A stretch of DNA of 21,079 nt, from assembly GCA_034698045.1 (NCBI GenBank), contig JAQGAU010001155.1, forward strand, positions 1 through 21,079, written 5' to 3'. Positions 1 through 10,214 of this stretch are shown here, piece by piece. The DNA comes from Paramacrobiotus richtersi. Lineage: Eukaryota > Tardigrada > Eutardigrada > Parachela > Macrobiotidae. The notes beneath the pieces are model-generated. The model did no database searches, was not told the DNA's origin, and saw nothing but the letters and a program-made list of their open reading frames with translations. Every line of letters begins with the position of its first letter. Position 1 is the first letter of the stretch. A program made the translations under genes and the position numbers.

Positions 1-75
1 TGGCTGAAAAACGCTGACAAATCGTACATCCACTCCCTGTTTTTTCAGCTGGGCTCCAATAAATTCATTGTAATC

Positions 76-76
<1 letters not shown>

Positions 77-116
<40 letters not shown>

Positions 117-119
117 CTT
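77..119. repeat. AAT trinucleotide microsatellite
   Basis: A run of about a dozen AAT/TAA units, broken only at its ends by a 'ctt' interruption, followed by a few more units. It is a simple microsatellite with no coding role. A possible polyadenylation hexamer (AATAAA, 58-63) lies just before it, but no gene end can be tied to it. Confidence 0.95.
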
Positions 120-123
120 AATA

Positions 124-1272
124 ATACCAGAGCGTCAGCTCCTTACACTGACTCAACATTTCCGATACTCAGCTAGCATACCGCGGCGTCCGCCCCATAC
201 ATGCGATCTGTCTGTAGATGCCCTATCACCCTCTCCTGGCAGGTTTCTTTGCTTTCCTCATTAACTTTGGTGGTGATCATAATTATTAGAACCGGTTGAG
301 GGAGCTTAGGGCCACGTATTCAGTGGGCGGTGCTAGCAGGCAACTACGACCTATGGAAGTCAGCCGGGACGAAGGAAGAAGGCAGACCAAGGAAAACGAG
401 CGGAGAAAGTAATAAGATGGCCGTTGCTCGTGTCATTGCGACCTACATTGAAATCTGGTATCGCCGTATAGTGAATATCATAAGCACACTGCATAATTAT
501 ACGGCTTTGCGCTGTTGGATTTTTTTCGATGGTTTAGCCACCTGCTGTTAGTGTTCGCACACCGTCTCCGTAAACCGTAGGAGATACCTGTGCATAGATG
601 ATCTTCGTATTTATGATCAAATTTAATTATGTCCAGTTGTATTAAGACCATGCATGCCTAACACTGTCATTCAGTTTGGAACGTAGCATTTGCAACCATA
701 CCTTGTATCTGAAGAGCGTCGCGAAATTTATATTGCTTTAGTTGGAACATGTGATCATAACCAATGAAATCCAAATGGAATTCGATATTATTCCGGCGAT
801 AAACGGGTATGGTACAGATATCGCCCTTAAACACGGTGCATAAAAGTACCAACATCCACTATACTCGCGCGGCTAGAGATCACATCCTTATAATTTCAAA
901 AGAAATTTGTTTACTGGGTCACGTTTTCCAGTAACGGCTTTTCACGTTTTACTACTGGAGCAGAACTCTCTTGGTGAAAACACACTCCTCGCTCAGTTAA
1001 GTTCTTAGCTTCATTAAAAATGAACATCACACAATATATTCAACCAGCAAAACCCTGGTTATCACTAAGAGTGCCTTTTATTCCTGCTTTTGACAACGAA
1101 TAACGCGCTATCAGTATGACGGCGGCCTGCGGGAAATAACACATGACGCACGAAGCCGGAAGAAGGTATGAGGCAAACGGTTTACTTTGTTGATTGTGTA
1201 TACGCAGCACACGTTGTGATACGAGAAATGTAGAAATGTATAAAGCCGACCAGAAATCTTGTGGACAAGGTA
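124..1272. other. Intergenic region left of GR-A; no gene recognised
   Basis: About 1.15 kb with only short open frames on both strands that have no recognisable family features. The part nearest GR-A is its 3' flank. A short stretch near 570-600 (ggagatacctg) resembles sequence downstream of GR-C (about 6828) and, more weakly, downstream of GR-D (about 10108), so the receptor duplication unit extends into this flank. An AATAAA hexamer on the minus strand at about 1077-1082 could serve GR-A polyadenylation, but this is only a motif match. Confidence 0.5.
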
Positions 1273-2892
1273 TCAAATTGTAGCGTTCGAGCTATACAGA
1301 GGCATGCAAGGAACGGGATTCTTCGGGAGGAGTTCATTGATTATAACGGAAACCGTTAGAACCATTGTGAAACACTGTAACCCAGAATGAGTTGTAATTT
1401 TTCTGAGCAGACAAATTAACAAGCTGCTGCTGCTGTATTCACGTACTTACTTTCACCAACAAAGAGGTAGTTAACGCAGGAAGAATGCCGGGTTTAAAGG
1501 AGAAATGCAGATCATCGGTAAAATGCATCAGGGTCTTCCACTTGGCGGTAGTGGACTGGTTGGTCTGCAGGTACAACGCAGCATTCGAATGCATTCACTT
1601 CCATCGTACTGATAGCAGTGCAGACTTACCTGGCTCTCTTCCATCATTTCAAATACATTACACATCTTTTCTTGAAGCACTAAGTCCTGAAGGTAGAGCG
1701 ATTATAGAAGCGATCCCATGACAGTTATAGCTGTAGTTAATAGTTATACGAGTAACCACAGTCACGAATATTGATAAAGTAAAGTTTGTACAATAAAGTT
1801 TGCACAGTAAAGTTTGATTGATAAAGTATGTACGTGTATTACTACAAAGTAAGCTTCTTTGGATGAGATATATCTGCCCAGTGAAAACTTAAATTAAGTT
1901 ACAGTAGCATACACTTGTGTAACACTTCGACAGACACAACAGGGGTTTTGTGGACAGATCTCCTTGTTAATTATTGAATTCCTGACATACTTCAACATGA
2001 ATGCGAAGATACGGAATAAAATACACGACGAGAGCGTACCCATCCGCTGCAGCCAAGTAGAGAAAATCCGGCTCTGGATTTTCCGAAAACACTCTGGCAA
2101 CAGCTGTTCTGCTGAAAAGAAATGTCGCATTTGTCACAAAGAGCACGGTGACGATGCCACCAAAACGACTTTCGATGGCTCTGATTAACCGGAACACTGC
2201 AGACGAAACTTGATCAGTTTCCAAACTTTGTCTTCCAGATTATGGTTTCCTGCAGCCATTATCGACTGTACTTGAAAATGGAACTCAACAATCGAGTAAG
2301 CATATAAATATCCACAGTAAGTGAATAGTCCCTGTATTACTGCAGCATAAATGTACGGAATAAACGCAGTGGAGAAATACATGACCATCGTTTTCCACGT
2401 CGCTAGCGGATGATTAAATAACAGAAAGTCCTCCTCGTGGTAGTAAGATGCAAGGTCGTACTTTGGGTGACCGAAGAACAAGTATAGTAGTCCTTGCTGC
2501 AGAAGCACCTGACTTATAATGTAAACAGTCACATTGCGAATGCTTTTGGCTTGGACACTGTCGTATGCCACTCCGAACCGAGCCGTTTTTTCGAACGCCA
2601 CTGAAACGTCATGCATTGTATCACTGCTGAAACCGAACGCGACAATGACAACCGGAGGGAAGAGAAAATATACAATGTTCCGGAAATTTTGGATATGTAC
2701 TAAAATAGTGATATCTTTGGCTGGAGTGTAGAAATACCTAATAGACGTGGCAGCTATAACAAAAGTTACCATAGTTGCGGTAATCGTGATTAGGATGATT
2801 TTGATGCCCCAGTGTACTGCCTTTTTAAGAGGGGTTTTCTTAAGTTTTCCTTCGTCCAAACCGAGCAGAATGTCGAAAAAGGAATACTGCAT
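1273..2892 (-). pseudogene. GR-A: gustatory-receptor-like gene with 1-nt frameshift
   Basis: Fourth and leftmost copy of the receptor array. Reconstructed exons on the minus strand are 2892-1991, 1686-1630, 1564-1451 and 1374-1273, ending in TGA. All three introns have GT..AG ends and phase 0. The start ATG (2892-2890, beginning MQYSFF) matches the other copies. Exon 1 is 902 nt instead of 903: after codon 232 the other copies read CTGCAGTTGTTCCG, while this one lacks one T (site about 2196). The frame then hits a stop three codons later, giving a 235-aa product without membrane segments 5-7. Past the lesion the original frame is open and exons 2-4 are intact, so the mutation looks young. It could also be a sequencing or assembly error. 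The intact protein would be a 7TM chemoreceptor of the 7tm_7 (insect-type gustatory receptor) family. Confidence 0.8.
1773..1835. repeat. Short degenerate direct repeats in GR-A intron 1
   Basis: Four imperfect copies of a 14-16 nt unit of the form ataaagtttgtaca are arranged head to tail inside the first intron of GR-A. The other receptor copies lack an equivalent array at this place, so it arose after duplication. Confidence 0.7.
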
Positions 2893-3450
2893 CTTACTCT
2901 GCTGACTTTCTGATATACGTCAATATAAACTGTTTCTGCGGCGGTGGGATAACTGAAGCAGGTCGGGTACGGAAGCCATTTGCTCAAGAGGTCTCATCAG
3001 CAAAGCAGACGAAACAAGTGGCGCTAAATTTTATCGAATAGCTCAGTAACAAACTAAGATATCGTAAACTCCGGTTTAAAGTTAGAGCTTCTCATACCGT
3101 GCATGTCCGAGCCTCTCGTAAGTCTTAACTGTGAATTCATATGTTTGCATGCGTAAGGTTATATTGATAAAAGGCCGCAAAAGTAGTTCATTGCATGTTG
3201 ATTGTTCGCATGCGGTATTCCCAGTGATATTACTGCAGAAATATTTAGCGCGGCATACGCACATTTTGTTACATAAAAGAAGGGTAAAATGTTTTCACTC
3301 TAACTTCTGTTTCTCAAGTATTCGACTGCCCGCGTTTATGGAGAAGAAGCACTATACATACAATTTCCGTAAAAACCGTCATTTTGTCTGGAACCAGCTA
3401 GTGTATAAAGACGCTGCTAGCGATTATTCGGTCCGTTGCTTACGATAAGT
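2893..3450. repeat. 5' flank of GR-A, member of a repeated block
   Basis: This non-coding flank aligns by eye with the flanks of GR-B, GR-C and GR-D. Shared landmarks are a segment just before the ATG (ggcggtggga, read on plus), a block around 3195-3275 with a cgcatgcg-type element and 'gcacattttgt', and a block at 3386-3397 (gtctggaaccag). It probably holds the promoter and 5' UTR of the minus-strand receptor. I see no reliable TATA box. The sequence atatcag shortly before the ATG could be a splice acceptor for a 5' non-coding exon, but GR-C lacks a clear equivalent. Confidence 0.6.
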
Positions 3451-4020
3451 ATTTCACGAGAGGACTGTCGCATATTTCCGATTAAATGTTTATGTGCAAA
3501 AGTGTAATCGTGCCTGCGTTCGTAATTTGACTTTGGAGAGATTACTTTGCTTTGCTCTCTTTGTTTTGCCAAAAAACAGATGAGGATAACAAGCTTACTG
3601 TGTATCGCAATATCCCCAGTTCGCGTACATTTGCAAGCTTGTTGCGAAAAGCCTAGTCTATGACCAAGGTTACGTACGTAGAACGCTATATTTAGCGTTA
3701 ATGGGGTGATTTAAGAATTTAAGATAAGTGATAAACCATTAATTTTGAGAATCACACACTCGGTGGCCGGCAGTACAACATGCAAGCCGTGCCGCTTCTG
3801 AGTGGCTCTGAGACATTCTATCTCGAGTCGATATACTCTCCACGAGGTGGATCTGGGATTCCGGGGTTAGGATTTCGAGGAGAGGTGCAGTATTGGAACA
3901 ATGCAATATTGGAGCAGAGAGGGGGAGGGTCCGATAGTCGTCTTGCATGAGCAGCTATCGCTAGTACGCAGCACATATGTTGTAACATAAAGCCGACGAG
4001 AAAGCTTTGGCGACAGCGTA
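3451..4020. other. Intergenic spacer between GR-A and GR-B
   Basis: About 570 nt between the receptor 5' flank and the stop codon of the next receptor. Only short unsupported open frames are present. The part just left of 4021 resembles the 3' flank of GR-A (gtcggcttta on the minus strand in both), as expected for a tandem duplication. No RNA gene or mobile element was recognised. Confidence 0.5.
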
Positions 4021-5721
4021 TCAACTTGTAGCATTCGAGCTATACAGCGGCACGCAAGGAAATGCATTTTTCGGGAGGAGTTCGTTGATTATAACGGCAA
4101 CCGATAAAACCATTGTGAAACTCTGCAGTTAAGAATGAGTTATCTCGTTTACCGAACAAGTGAAAAACGGTTTCACAAATTTTAAGTGATCGTTTCACAT
4201 ACTTTTATCAACAGGGAAGTATCTAGCGCCGGAAGAATGACCGGTTTAAAGGAGAGATGCAGATCGTTGGTTATATGCATCAGAGTCTTCCACCTGGCTT
4301 TAGCTGACTGATTCGTCTAGAAATAGACACGTAACTGTTCGAATACTGTATCTTAGTATCTGTATAATTATATCTCCTGTAGCTGCAAATGCATCGCTTG
4401 CACATTGTATTAGACACTTGTTGATGTAAATGAAAAACCTTAGTGTTAGTCTGACAACCAAAGTAGTACTGTATATTCACGTGCCGGATCAGTCATGATT
4501 ACCTGGCTTTCTTCCATCATTTCAAATTTATTCCACAACTTTTCTTGCAACGTTGACTCCTGAAAAGAGAGCGACTTTTCTGAGCCATTCAATTATGGTC
4601 CGGTGGTACACTGTAGTGTTCACAAGATTCCGGTTCTGAGTGACCTCAGTTACGTATATGTAGTGAGCAACAAACACCGTTCTATTTCAGTGTTCACCGT
4701 TTTTTGGAAATTTCGAACCCGACTAGTGTATATTTTAATCAAGATAGTATGCCCTCTTCGAAAGCCGCGTCACTAGTTTCGTGCACAGATCCTTTTAATT
4801 ACAAAACATTGGACATACTTCTCCATGAACGCGAAGATACGGGATAAAATTCACGATGAGAGCATACCCGTCCGCTGCAGCCATGTACAGAAATGCCGGT
4901 TCCGGATTATCCGAAAACAGTCTGGCAGCAGCTGTTCTGCTGAAGAGAAACGTCGCATTGGCCACAAAGAGAGTGCTTACAATGACACCAAAACGACCCT
5001 CTATGGCTCTGATCAACCGCAACAACTGCAGTCGGAACTTTATCAGCTTCCATATTTTATCTTCCAGATTATCATTTCCTGCAGACATAAGCGTTCGTAA
5101 TTGGGCATGGAACTCATCAATCGAGTACGCATATAAATATCCACAATATGTGAACAGTCCCTGTAGTACTGCAGCATAAATGTTCGGAATAATCGTAGCG
5201 GAGAAATATACAACCGCTGTTTTCCACATTGCTAGCGGATGAGTATATAACAGAAGGTCTGACTTCGTGTTGTATGTTGCAAGATCGTACTTTGGGCGAC
5301 CGAGGAACAAGTATAATAGTCCATGCTGCAGAATCACCTGACTTATAATGTAAACAATCACTTTGCGGATGCTTTTAGCTTGGACATTGCCAAATGCCAC
5401 GCCGAACCGCGCAGTTGTTTCAAACGCCACTGAAACGTCATGCATTGTACCGCTGTTCAGGCCGAACGCGACAATGACAACCGGAGAGAAGAGAAAATAT
5501 ACAATGTTCCGGATATTTTGGATATGCATTAAAATAGTGATATCTTTGGTTGGAGCGTAGAAGTATTTAATAAATGTAGCGGCTATAACAAAAGTTCCCA
5601 TCAGTGCGGCTACCGCGATTACGCTGATTTTGATGCACCAGTGTACTGCCCTTTTGACGGGAGTTATTCCCCGTTCTCCTTCGTCCAGACCAAGTAGAAT
5701 GGTGAAAAATGAATACCTCAT
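4021..5721 (-). CDS. GR-B: gustatory-receptor-like 7TM chemoreceptor
   Basis: Intact 391-aa receptor. Exons on the minus strand are 5721-4819 (301 codons), 4559-4503 (19), 4316-4203 (38) and 4122-4021 (33 plus TGA), joined by three phase-0 introns. Hydrophobic segments fall at about residues 30-55, 70-90, 121-141, 166-190, 250-270, 277-296 and 359-374. This fits the inverted 7TM topology of arthropod gustatory receptors (N-terminus inside). A charged stretch at about 208-248 fits the second intracellular loop, and exons 2-3 fit the third. The last segment contains SVAVIINEL, where the family has TYxxxxxQF. The family is expected to form ligand-gated cation channels in the plasma membrane of sensory cells; the ligand cannot be read from sequence. 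Intron 2 is 186 nt against 62-69 nt in the other copies. The family assignment rests on topology, length and intron pattern. Confidence 0.8.
4321..4500. other. Expanded intron 2 of GR-B
   Basis: The intron between exons 2 and 3 is about 120 nt longer here than in GR-A, GR-C and GR-D. The extra sequence is AT-rich and I see no clear terminal inverted repeat or target-site duplication. It may be an insertion, or the other copies may have lost sequence. Confidence 0.55.
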
Positions 5722-6260
5722 TCTGCTTTGCGGACTTTCCTATTCACGTCAATTCAAACGGCTTCTGCGGCGGTTCAGTAAGTAATACTGGTCGGTTCCG
5801 GAACACTTTTGTACAAGAAATGCCGTGATCAAAAAGCAGACGAAACAAGTGTCGTTGATTGATCCAGATCGCTCAACAACAAATTAGAATACATACTGCA
5901 GTCTCCAGCTGATAAACTAGGGTCCTGTCTGAGCCTTTCACACTAGTCTTAACTGTGAAGTCATACGTTTTCGTGGGTAATATGGTGATATTGACAGAAC
6001 CCAGCTAAACTAGCCTAGTGTAGATAATGTGTGGATTGTTCGCATGCGATCTCCCATGAGATATCACCGGAGAAATATCTATCGCGGCATAAGCACATTT
6101 TGTCATATAAGAAAGGGGCAATATGTGTTCATTACCAACGTATGTGTACCGAATATTCTGCTGTCGGAAAAGGTAGCTTAAGAAGGAAATCACTTTGCAC
6201 ATGTTCCCGTAAAAAACGCATTTTTATCCGAAATTAGCCAGCGTATGACACTGCCCAAAA
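5722..6260. repeat. 5' flank of GR-B, member of a repeated block
   Basis: Homologous to the 5' flanks of the other receptors. The clearest stretch is about 6031-6110, which reads tgttcgcatgcgatctcc, then a 'gagaaatat' element and 'gcggcataagcacattttgt'. A further match occurs near 6215-6240 (ttttatccgaaattagcc). It probably contains the GR-B promoter. The receptor start is preceded by stop codons in frame, so the coding region does not extend into this block. Confidence 0.6.
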
Positions 6261-6948
6261 GTTGCTCATTGTATTTCTTTCGGGTTGCAGGGTTGCTGCT
6301 CAGAGTTTGTTTATATCAAAACAGGAAAGTCTGGACTAAACGTGGCAAATATTATAGCGTGTAAATGTTGTGCGCACAGGTGTGTTATGTTGAGTATGCT
6401 CCCACTGATTCTGTCTCTCTTATTTCTTGAGTGCACGGGGATCTCCCCATCAGCGTCCCGAAGTCGTAATGCGTTGCAGAATCGTTCTAAACCAATCTGT
6501 TGGGATCTCAGTGATCTGTCTTGTGTGCCAGCTGGACGAGCGAGCCAGCTAAACGTTTTTTCGTACGTGCGACATTTACGCGCTAATAACGCTATAACAT
6601 CAACGGTCCCATATTACTAAGGGCATTAAATTTATTTGTTCCTGTCCTTTACTTCGTATGTTGAAATGTTGCTGCCACGAAGTCAATGGACTTTTAAAAT
6701 TACTGAAGGCTTTGAACGAATACTTGGCCAACTAAGAAACGTGGAACTTTTCCAGTGGATGTAAGTGTGGAACACATTCTGTGATCTTCTTTAGGCGAAT
6801 TTAGGGTTCCGGCGCTAAAATTCTAAGGAGATACCTGCATTGTGGCATGCATATTTAAAGAAGTGAAATCCCGATATTGGTCTTATGACCACCGCTGCGC
6901 ACACGTCGTTATAAATTATAAACCCTCGATATCTTCGGTGGCAGCGTA
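6261..6948. other. Intergenic spacer between GR-B and GR-C
   Basis: About 690 nt. Parts match the spacer between GR-C and GR-D (for example agtctggactaaacgtggc near 6327 and a block near 6663-6715), so it belongs to the duplicated unit. A plus-strand open frame from the ATG at 6387 to 6620 (77 aa) begins with a hydrophobic stretch like a signal peptide. It is not conserved in the equivalent spacer, so I do not annotate it as a gene. Confidence 0.45.
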
Positions 6949-8533
6949 TCAGATTGTAGCGTTCGCGCTACAAAGCAGCACACAGGGAACCGGATTCTTC
7001 GGGAGAAGTTCATTGATTATAACGGAAACCGTTAAAACCATTGCGAAACTCTGCAATCCAGAATGATTTAGTTGCTTGCCGATCATGTATAAAGCAATTA
7101 CACAAAGTATTATGTCCATTTCACTTTAACATACTTTTACCAACAGGGAAGTATCTAACGGCGGAAGAATGACGGGCTTAAAGGTCAAACGCAGATCGTT
7201 GGTTAAATGCATCAGACTCTTCCACCTGGCTTTAGTGGACTTATCCGTCTAGAAGCACAACATCACTGTTCTGCATATTTAGGTACATTTAAGAGATTCC
7301 GTATCAGTGAAGATTACCTTGATTTCTTCCATCGCTTCAAACTTAATCCACAACTTTTCTTGTAACAGTAATTCCTGAAAGTAGAGCGGTTTTTGAAGCA
7401 CTTCAGTTAGAGTTTTGCGGTACATTGTACAGACTGTAGTGTTCGCAATATTCCGGGTACGGAGTGACCTCAATGGCGTACTTTTGTAACTATATAATGA
7501 CCATCTGACACCGTAATATTTAAGTGTTCACTGTTTCTTTAAAAATCTAGTACCCGACTAAAGTGCGTCTGGACTACGGTGGTTTGACCTTTTCGATATT
7601 TGCATCGCTAGTTAATTAATACCATACTTTTCCATGAAGGCAAAGATACGGAATAAAATTCACGATGAGAGCATATCCGTCCGCTGCAGCCAAGTAGAGA
7701 AACTCCGGTTCTGGATTATCCGAAAGCACTCTGGCAACAGCTGTCCTGCTGAACAGAAATGTCGCATTGGCCACAAAAAGCACTGTTGCGACTACACCAA
7801 ATCGGCCCTCTATGGCTCTGATTAAGCGGAACAGCTGCAGTCGGAACTTGATCAGTTTCCATACTTTATCTTCCAGGTTATGGTTCCCTGCAGACATTAT
7901 CGATTGTACTTGGAAATGGAACTCATCAATCGAGTACGCATATAAATATCCACAATAAGTGAATAGTCCCTGTATTACTGCAGCATAAGCGTACGGAATA
8001 AATGAAGTGGAGAAATATACAAGCACAGTTTTCCACATCGCTAGTGGATGAGTAAATAACAGAAGGTCTGTCTCCTTGTAGTATGATGCAAGATCGTACT
8101 TTGGGCGACCGAAGAACATGTATAATAGTCCTTGCTGCAGAAGCACCTGACTTATAACGTAAAGAGTCACTTTGCGCATGCTTTTAGCTTGGACATTGTC
8201 GTATGCCACTCCGAATCGCGCAGTGTTTTCAAACGCTACGGAAACTTCACGCATTGCAGCGCCGCTCAAACCGAATGCGACAATGACAGCCGGTGGAAGA
8301 AAAAAATATACAATGTTCCGCATAATCTGGATATGCACTAAAATCGTGATATCTTTGGATGGAGTGTAGAAATATCTGACGAATGTCGCGGCTAGAACGA
8401 AAGTTCCCATCATTAAGGTTACCGTGATTAGGCTGATTTTGATGCACCATTGCACTGCCCTTTTGGCGAGCGCCGTTTCCGTTTCACTAGCTTCGTCCAA
8501 ACCCAGCAGAATGTTGAAAAAGGAATACTGCAT
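6949..8533 (-). CDS. GR-C: gustatory-receptor-like 7TM chemoreceptor
   Basis: Intact 392-aa receptor. Exons on the minus strand are 8533-7628 (302 codons), 7374-7318 (19), 7248-7135 (38) and 7050-6949 (33 plus TGA). Donors and acceptors are gtatgg/ttcag, gtaatc/tctag and gtatgt/tgcag, all phase 0. The ATG at 8533 is chosen because MQYSFF is the shared N-terminus; the frame runs nine codons further upstream but has no ATG there and then meets a stop. Exon 1 carries six hydrophobic segments. Exon 4 carries the seventh, with TVSVIINEL in place of the family's TYxxxxxQF. The segment after LGLDE (cytoplasmic N-terminus) is one residue longer and differs strongly from the other copies, while the membrane segments are nearly invariant. 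Probably a sensory-cell cation channel; ligand unknown. Confidence 0.8.
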
Positions 8534-9020
8534 TCTTGGTTGTGGACTTTTGTGATACACATCAACTTAAACTGCTTCTGTGCTGGTGGGATAAATGCTA
8601 CTGGTCGGTCACGGAAGCCATTTGCTCAAGCGGTTCAAAGTTCAAACAGTGTATCATTAGATTTTAACAAATTGTTCAGTAACAATTTAGGATATTCTTG
8701 TCTCTGGCTCATAGGTAAAATACTTCATATTGTGCCTTTCTGTGCCTTTCATACTTGCCGTAACTGTAAATTCACACATTTCCGTGCGTACTGTATTATT
8801 GACAGAAATCCGCAAAACTAGTTCACCGAATGTTTGCATCCGTCTCCCTTGCGATATTACTGCGGAAATATGTTTCGCAGCATAAGCACATTTTATTCCA
8901 TCATGAAGCAAACTGGGTATTACGCAGACTTTGCTATCGTTTTCCGTAAAACAACGGCATTTTATCTGGAATTAGCTAGCGTATGTATGAAGATGTTGCT
9001 AGCCATTGGTTTGTTTATTC
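8534..9020. repeat. 5' flank of GR-C, member of a repeated block
   Basis: Aligns with the other receptor flanks. Landmarks are gctggtgggata near 8583, the block 8828-8895 (tgcgatattactgcgg, then cagcataagcacatttta), and a block near 8945-8985 (tttccgtaaaac, then tatctggaattagc). It probably contains the promoter of the minus-strand receptor. No open frame here is conserved among the copies. Confidence 0.6.
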
Positions 9021-9093
9021 CACTGAATATTTTTACTTTTCCTGAAACTTGTACCAATTGACAGTGTCTAATGGGTGTACGGTGGTTTGGTAG

Positions 9094-9290
9094 ACGTTAC
9101 GGGATCATTTGTGGCCGCGCTCCGTGACCATGCGCGTGGGCAAGTTCCTCAATGATCTGATTGTCAATGATGTCAAGATCGATGTCAACTGCATGCGCAT
9201 CAAATCCCGGGAGCCCCAGTACGCACCGGCTATATATAAAATGTATAAACAATTCGGGGATTCGAAGTTATCTATTGGGCATCACGTACG
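9094..9290 (+). other. Orphan coding-like segment, unidentified
   Basis: This stretch differs from its surroundings: it is GC-richer, and one plus-strand frame has a strong preference for G or C at third positions (gtg ggc aag ttc ctc ... gtc aag atc gat gtc aac tgc). The frame opens just after a tag that would also serve as a splice acceptor (ggtttggtag at about 9084-9093) and contains an ATG at 9130 followed by RVGKFLNDLIVNDVKIDVNC. It runs to a stop at 9294, but the GC-rich character ends near 9225, where a gtacgc could be a donor. No matching sequence is seen in the equivalent spacers. I do not recognise the protein. It looks like an inserted exon fragment or a pseudogene piece. Confidence 0.35.
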
Positions 9291-9397
9291 GTGACGTACC
9301 AACTGCAAATCGTGCACTTTGCTCTTCGTTTGTGCCCTTGTGCGCAGCAAGGTATCTCACTGTTTGCATTTCCTACTTTGAACAATGAACGCTACAG

Positions 9398-9426
9398 GCG
9401 GGTATTTACTTGAAGTAAATACCCGC
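9398..9426. repeat. Perfect 29-nt palindrome
   Basis: Two 14-nt arms (gcgggtatttactt and its reverse complement) are separated by a single g, giving a perfect inverted repeat able to form a hairpin or cruciform. It lies in the GR-C/GR-D spacer outside any gene. There is no T run after it, and this is not a bacterial terminator. Confidence 0.9.
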
Positions 9427-9457
9427 ATGTGCAAGAAGTAAATTACTTTTTGTGCAT
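9427..9457. repeat. Imperfect palindrome abutting the perfect one
   Basis: Directly after the 29-nt palindrome, a 31-nt near-symmetric sequence runs from atgtgcaagaag to tttttgtgcat, with a few mismatches between the arms. Both palindromes contain the core aagtaaat. The pair may be the remains of a small foldback element. Confidence 0.6.
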
Positions 9458-10214
9458 CACACCGATTCGCACGCAATGCAAGTTCGTTGCACAAATTCTG
9501 TTCGCTTAAATAGAGAAAGAGTCCGGACTAAATGTGGCCAGCATCGATCGACGGCTTCGTTCTACTAAGCGCACTCACTAAGTCTTAACTTATTTCTCCA
9601 GTCATTTGCGGCATATACTGGAACGTTGCCGCCACAAAAACAATCTTGTTCAAAATTACTGAAGACCATGAACGAGACTTTTACGACGTGAAAAATGTAC
9701 AAGTAAATAATATGTAACTGTTTCTAAATAATTAGTGACCGAGCTACCAGAAAGCGATGTATGTACCATGAAACAGAAAGGTAGTTGCGCAGGTGTGGAT
9801 ATGTTAATCCAGAAAACTGACTTTTTGAAAGAATATCTTTAAATACGGACTCTTTACATGCGTACCACAACGTGTGAAAACGTCCACTGCCCAGGCACGT
9901 ACTGTCTTGGGTCGGAATTCGTGGGATGCTGCGTTTGCATTTTCCATGTGTGGAACACTACGGGCTTAATACTGAGTGCTTTCTTTTTTGTACGCGCCTA
10001 AACGGTTCATTCAGCGAATTTTCGAAAGATACTTCGTAGTAAATCAACTCGGACAGCGTAAGTTTTACAGTTTACGCGCGAGTTTACTTTTACATATCAT
10101 ACAGCAGGAGAGACTTTCCCTGTGGCGTGCGTTTCAAGAAACCAGAACTCTCGAGAATCGTCTCGCGCCAGTACGCAGCACATGTGGAAATCAAGATATC
10201 TTTGGGACAACATA
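9458..10214. other. Intergenic spacer between GR-C and GR-D
   Basis: About 760 nt of spacer. Segments near 9522-9545 (gagtccggactaaatgtggc) and 9615-9690 match the GR-B/GR-C spacer, which again shows whole-unit duplication. The rightmost part is the 3' flank of GR-D. No gene is supported. Confidence 0.5.

Noticed and set aside
1964-2188. Plus-strand open frames overlapping receptor exon 1 (also at 4825-5179, 7634-7958, 8172-8369 and 10893-11135)
   Set aside because: They are antisense shadows of the conserved receptor coding sequence; their similarity to each other follows from the duplicated minus-strand exon.
9398-9426. Palindrome as a transcription terminator or part of a CRISPR array
   Set aside because: The window is eukaryotic, with spliced genes. 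There is no T tract and no series of regularly spaced repeats.
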